From Apiospora phragmitis (Eukaryota; Ascomycota; Sordariomycetes; Amphisphaeriales; Apiosporaceae), in contig JAQQWL010000003.1 in assembly GCA_038363925.1 (NCBI GenBank), positions 1 through 64,000 on the forward strand: a DNA stretch of 64,000 bases, read 5' to 3'. The notes beneath the pieces were generated by a model, which searched no databases, had not been told where the DNA came from, and saw only the letters and a program-made list of their open reading frames with translations. This document shows positions 60,601 through 64,000 of this stretch, one piece after another. The first letter of the stretch is position 1, and each line of letters begins with the position of its first letter. The translations under genes were made by a program, and so were the position numbers.

Positions 60601-61995
60601 CGCAGCCATTCCTGTCATCGTCTTAGGTTAGCTTTGAAAATTGGAAATATTATTCCGTTTGGCTTACCACCCCAAGTATTTTTATTGAACTCCTCAATTT
60701 GCTCGTTGGTGATACCGTTAGCGGCTGCGAGGGACGAGCACGAATCTCCGGCATGCACGAGGTGTTTGTGGCAGTACCCATCAGCATCTGGCTTGGGCGT
60801 GAAATCTGGGAGGCTTCCAGCACTGCAGCAAACGTGCTGACCTTCGAGCAACCCAGAGCACAAGCTGGAGCTTGGATTATACTTTTTGAAATCAGGTTGA
60901 CTGATGCCACACTGCGCGGCAAGGGACTCGCATGTGTCACCAAAGTGGATTTGGATGGTTGTGCAGGAGTCGTCGCGAGTGACGAGGCGCTTGAGCATAC
61001 CCCGTCGATGCGCGGTCCCTGTAGTGTTGGTTGTTGATGAGCTATTACCGTGGAGTAACAGAGAAGGCACATAGTACGACACACTCTGCCAATCCGAGAC
61101 ATCTGTGTCCCCATCAATGCAGCTGCTGCTCTTCCAGGTTTGAAGAGCACGCTGAACGGCACCAAGGTCGCCTTTGGTATTGACCATGACACCCAGGGAA
61201 TAACGGGAGGAAGAGTTGCTGCACAGTTGGGCGAAGGTTTCCTCGGCGACGCTGTTGTCGGTCCGGACTTGGCTGCTCAGCGCTCCGAGGATGGGTCCGA
61301 GGACACCTCGGTTGGCGAACCCGCTGCCGGAGTAAAGGCCAACAGCCACTGTGCCGAAAGAAGCGAACTTTATGGTCTCGTTGCAGCCTGAGCCCGACAA
61401 CTCGGAGAACCGATGTAGCTGGTCCACGACGGATGCCACGTCGTCGACATGGGTCGAAGTGGAGGATCCCGATTTTTTGAGCTGGACATACGAGGGTAGT
61501 CTTGCTGGTCTCGACCCCTTCAAGACCGCATGATGTGGGAGAGACGAGATCGGAGGAGGCTTCGCCGCCCACGGGCGACTCCAAATCCGCCGTGCAAGCA
61601 GAGACAGCTACGTTGGTCTTGTCTGTGTCGACCGGGTTGGATAGAGCGAAATCCAGGAGCATGGGCTTCTGGCAAGCTTTGTGGAGGCGATCCAGGCCGC
61701 CGTAGACGTACCATGCGCTGGTGTTGGTGGCAGCGCTGGAGCAGGCTGCGGGGCAACGGTCTCTGTTTTGGGAGTGCACTTTCTTAGTGTAGTTCCCGGC
61801 CAGGACGGCAGCACGGGCACTCTCGATGTCGGTAGGTCTACCTGGGACGGGCCCAGTAGCTGTGCTGACCTGAATGGACGCGGCTAAGGCTTTGGCTTTG
61901 GCAGCATTCTCAGCCTTGCCGTCCGCTGCCAACGCTCCTGGAGAGACCCATGAGAAGCAAAGGGTGGCGATGGCCAGGGAACAAGGGGGCTTCAT
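57686..61995 (-). CDS. LysM-CBM18-GH18 chitinase, killer-toxin-alpha-like subgroup
   Basis: ATG at 61995; exons 61995-60668, 60621-58504 and 58440-57686, with introns of 46 and 63 nt (GTAAGC ... CTAAC ... AAG; GTGAGT ... GCTAAC ... TAG); about 1,400 residues. Order: signal peptide (MKPPCSLAIATLCFSWVSPG then ALA), an N-terminal extracellular region, two LysM domains (HFGDTCESLAAQCGI; HAGDSCSSLAAANGI), a type-1 chitin-binding domain rich in Cys (ACCNVWGQCGTTAEFC), and a GH18 barrel with SLGGWGFS and the complete DGIDWDWEYP motif at 59958-59929. Then comes a Thr/Ser/Pro-rich linker and a Cys-rich C-terminal part (CKLFCDSLCPFCPPG). Secreted; hydrolyses chitin. The subgroup is related to the yeast killer-toxin alpha subunit and is often linked to fungal antagonism. 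The frame is broken near 61490, in a G6 run at 60450-60455 (plus strand) and in a G4 run at 58725-58728. Confidence 0.85.
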
Positions 61996-62277
61996 TGTGC
62001 TGCGCCGGTGAAAAGGCCAGGAAAGGCACAAGGAGAGGAGGTGTGGTCAAGGAGATAGAGGGATGGCCTGGAAACATTCTGCCTTTCATGATTCCTTACA
62101 TAGTGCACACATATGAACAATTGCCACTCGGCAGCATATCACTGATGCCTGTCCGCCGGCACAGCATACGGATGTGCTCAGGTAGAACATGGTTCCATCG
62201 TCAACCCCGGGTCTATCGCACGTGGATGCTCTCGGGGGGACTGAGCAGGGTCGTGTTGACTCGGAGAATCTAGACCT

Positions 62278-62341
62278 GGCCGCGGCGTTACCTCGGCCGC
62301 GGCGTTACCTCGGCCGCGGCGTTACCTCGGCCGCGGCGTTG
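62278..62341. repeat. 17-bp tandem repeat, nearly 4 copies
   Basis: The unit GGCCGCGGCGTTACCTC occurs three times exactly from 62278, followed by a partial fourth copy ending at about 62341. Each unit carries a CCGCGG palindrome and a CGGCCG overlap. Its place about 290 bp before the chitinase start makes a promoter role possible. Confidence 0.9.
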
Positions 62342-63217
62342 GCGAGCAGGCGATTAGCCCTGGTCCAGTGGAGTTGTCGGGAAATATATCACTGTCTTGA
62401 TGGGACCGATAGCACGAGGAGCGGGGCCTTTGCGGTCTAGCGCTGCTGTGCCGTACTTACTCGGGCTGTTGGTGTACCTGCAGTAAGCATATTATCTATA
62501 CCTTGCAAATCTATATTACTCCGGGCAAGCGAATATAAGCATTTGCGGCCCCACCTCCGCAGCAACATACCCGCCCCTGGTGCCTGGGATGGAGCAATCC
62601 TCGACTTGGTTCTGCGCTGTGTCTCTTCTGTGCCTCTTCTGTGCCTTACGCTATTGAAATCCACGCCAGTTTATGGCTGTAACGAGCTATGCGCCGAGAT
62701 ACACACCGTTACGCTAGTTGCTAGATAAACTTTCAATAGTCATGCAAAATGGATTGTTTGAATTCCGGAATAACTCCGTTACAACAAGATGCTCCGAAAC
62801 ACATGGTTATAGCCGCCGCCGCGGGGTATGTGTGAACTCAACAGACCTCCTGGCGAAGAGAAAAGACGTACCTCGCATGAACATGTACTGGTAATGAGTC
62901 TTTCATTTCATATCCACCCGACGTCATGCCAGGCCACCCGGCGCAATCAGCAATGGCCGGCAATTCGGCTTCGATAGGTATGTTTTCCCTTACTGTTAGG
63001 TACCGTCAGCTGGACATTTCGCTGGAATGAGTAGATTGCTCAACGGAGCTGCGTCTTCACCGGCGACCATGATGAGTTAGTCAGAGCCTGATGGAACCAT
63101 ATGGGCTCAGCGTGTCATTGTTTACAATAATTTTCAAATCGCGATATTAATGGTATGGTCATCAAGGATCTCGAGCAACCCAAGCGTAAGCTCAGTAAAG
63201 AATAGCCATCTGTGGGA

Positions 63218-63373
63218 GTAGCTTACTCGTTTCGAGTCTCCATTGCTGCTTTGATATCTGCCTTGTAACTGAATCCAAAAAGAATTCAAAAAGGAAAGGA
63301 AAGAAAACACAGTCATATCTTTGAGGGTACCCAGCTCGTTCTGAGTCTCCATTCCTGCTTCGATATGAATCGC
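63218..63373. repeat. pair of diverged direct repeats, ~45 bp
   Basis: TCGAGTCTCCATTGCTGCTTTGATAT near 63235 and CTGAGTCTCCATTCCTGCTTCGATAT near 63342 are related, about 108 bp apart, each preceded by an ACTCGTTT/GCTCGTTC segment. They lie in the 3' flank of the metallopeptidase gene. Confidence 0.6.
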
Positions 63374-63564
63374 AGACACGCCAAAAAGCAAGAGAAAAGA
63401 AGAGACATGTCTGCATCGGGCATTTTGCCTTTGAACATGAAGGATTTAGATTAAATGGTATGTCTAAGTTATGAAAACAATGCTCCAAAAGCTCAATCTC
63501 AGCAAGGCCCAACACTGAAACCAAGATCTTCAGGCGCTTTCGTGCGTCAAATCCCACCCCCGTG

Positions 63565-64000
63565 TTATTCTGACCGCATGTTAACATACTCCTCGGGACT
63601 GGATTTCGTGTATATAACAGGAAGCTTCCCATCAGGTGCATTGTAGCGCATATAGAACGACATGGCGATGAGGGTGTATGTTTCCGGGTTCCTGGCGTTC
63701 CTTATGAGCCATTCGCTGAGGGACATCAAGGGGTCCCCATCTTCGTCGAGCTGTCTCGGCGGGAGTTCCCTTTTGCTACTGGCCCTTATTATGCTGCCAA
63801 AATTGTCTAAGCCCAGAAATAGGTGTCAGTGACTGATTTCATCTAGCTTCGGACTGGCCTGACACACAGGCCTACCAAAAGAGCCGGGAAAGGGGCACAC
63901 TTACACTCCACATCTTCGGTATTCGCCGCATCCGCAAGGTGATATAGCTCGTGGTAGAAGGTGGCACTGCGGGGCATGATCCGATCGAGATAAGTCTTCT
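63565..64000 (-). CDS. HExxH metallopeptidase-like protein, 3' part (cut by window edge)
   Basis: Minus strand. An exon enters from the right edge and ends at 63905; a 98-nt intron follows (63904-63807, GTAAGT ... TTAG), then the last exon 63806-63565 ending in TAA. The readable part is about 110 residues: DRIMPRSATFYHELYHLADA, TEDVE, then NPETYTLIAMSFYMRYN and a hydrophilic end. HELYH fits a zinc-binding HExxH motif, and an Asn-Pro-Glu-Thr-Tyr segment downstream is common in secreted fungal peptidases of the lysine-specific/deuterolysin-like (aspzincin) group, where Asp or Glu nearby completes the zinc site. The N-terminus with any signal peptide lies outside the window. The substrate is unknown. 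Same strand as the chitinase. Confidence 0.65.

Larger units (their letters stand above)
61996..63564. other. intergenic region upstream of the chitinase gene
   Basis: About 1.57 kb without a convincing frame. It contains a GC-rich tandem repeat (62278-62341) about 290 bp upstream of the chitinase start and two diverged direct repeats of about 45 bp (63218 and 63327). The part next to 61995 should hold the chitinase promoter; no clear TATA box was identified. Confidence 0.6.

Overview
The window is nuclear DNA of a filamentous ascomycete (Pezizomycotina). The genes carry short GT..AG introns of 46 to 98 nt with CTAAC-type branch sites. Roughly the first 44.8 kb look strongly altered by repeat-induced point mutation (RIP): CA and TG dinucleotides are scarce, TA is very common, CG is retained, and old reading frames are broken almost only by TAA and TAG where Gln, Trp or Arg codons once stood.

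Region 1 (1-44.8 kb) is a graveyard of repeats. I can recognise two hAT DNA transposons (one complete, 11671-14705, with inverted ends and an 8-bp target duplication), a Tc1/mariner transposase (about 19.9-20.8 kb), a C2H2 zinc-finger relic (37.7-38.3 kb) that shares its tail with a membrane-protein-like relic at 17.1-18.8 kb, an MFS transporter relic (40.8-41.7 kb, minus) and a Crypton/CBF3-type tyrosine recombinase relic (42.7-44.1 kb, minus). Several other single-frame coding relics are clear but unidentified. There are also a 35/37-bp tandem repeat, a long polypyrimidine tract, and inverted and direct repeats.

Region 2 (44.8-53.9 kb) is a transition zone with milder mutation. It holds a 0.5-kb foldback element whose ~165-bp arm recurs alone at 53.3 kb, an unidentified gene relic (minus), a relic resembling a common fungal hypothetical protein family, a second mariner transposase (minus) that still reads from end to end, and a NOD-like receptor pseudogene (alpha/beta-hydrolase, NB-ARC, TPR repeats) with at least nine RIP-type stops. 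After the solo arm comes the 3' end of a DUF6594-type membrane protein gene.

Region 3 (54.1-64 kb) is normal GC-balanced gene space, all on the minus strand: a C2 / AGC-type pseudokinase / ankyrin protein, a large multidomain LysM-CBM18-GH18 chitinase of the killer-toxin-alpha-like subgroup, and the 3' part of an HExxH metallopeptidase gene cut by the window edge. The pseudokinase and chitinase genes need five frameshift corrections, most at G/C runs, so either assembly errors or recent decay must be considered.

The window therefore spans a boundary between a RIP-silenced, transposon-rich block and active gene space, with a decayed immune-receptor-type gene at the edge. No operon-like pathway is seen. 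Identifications are from reading translations by eye; no database search was possible.
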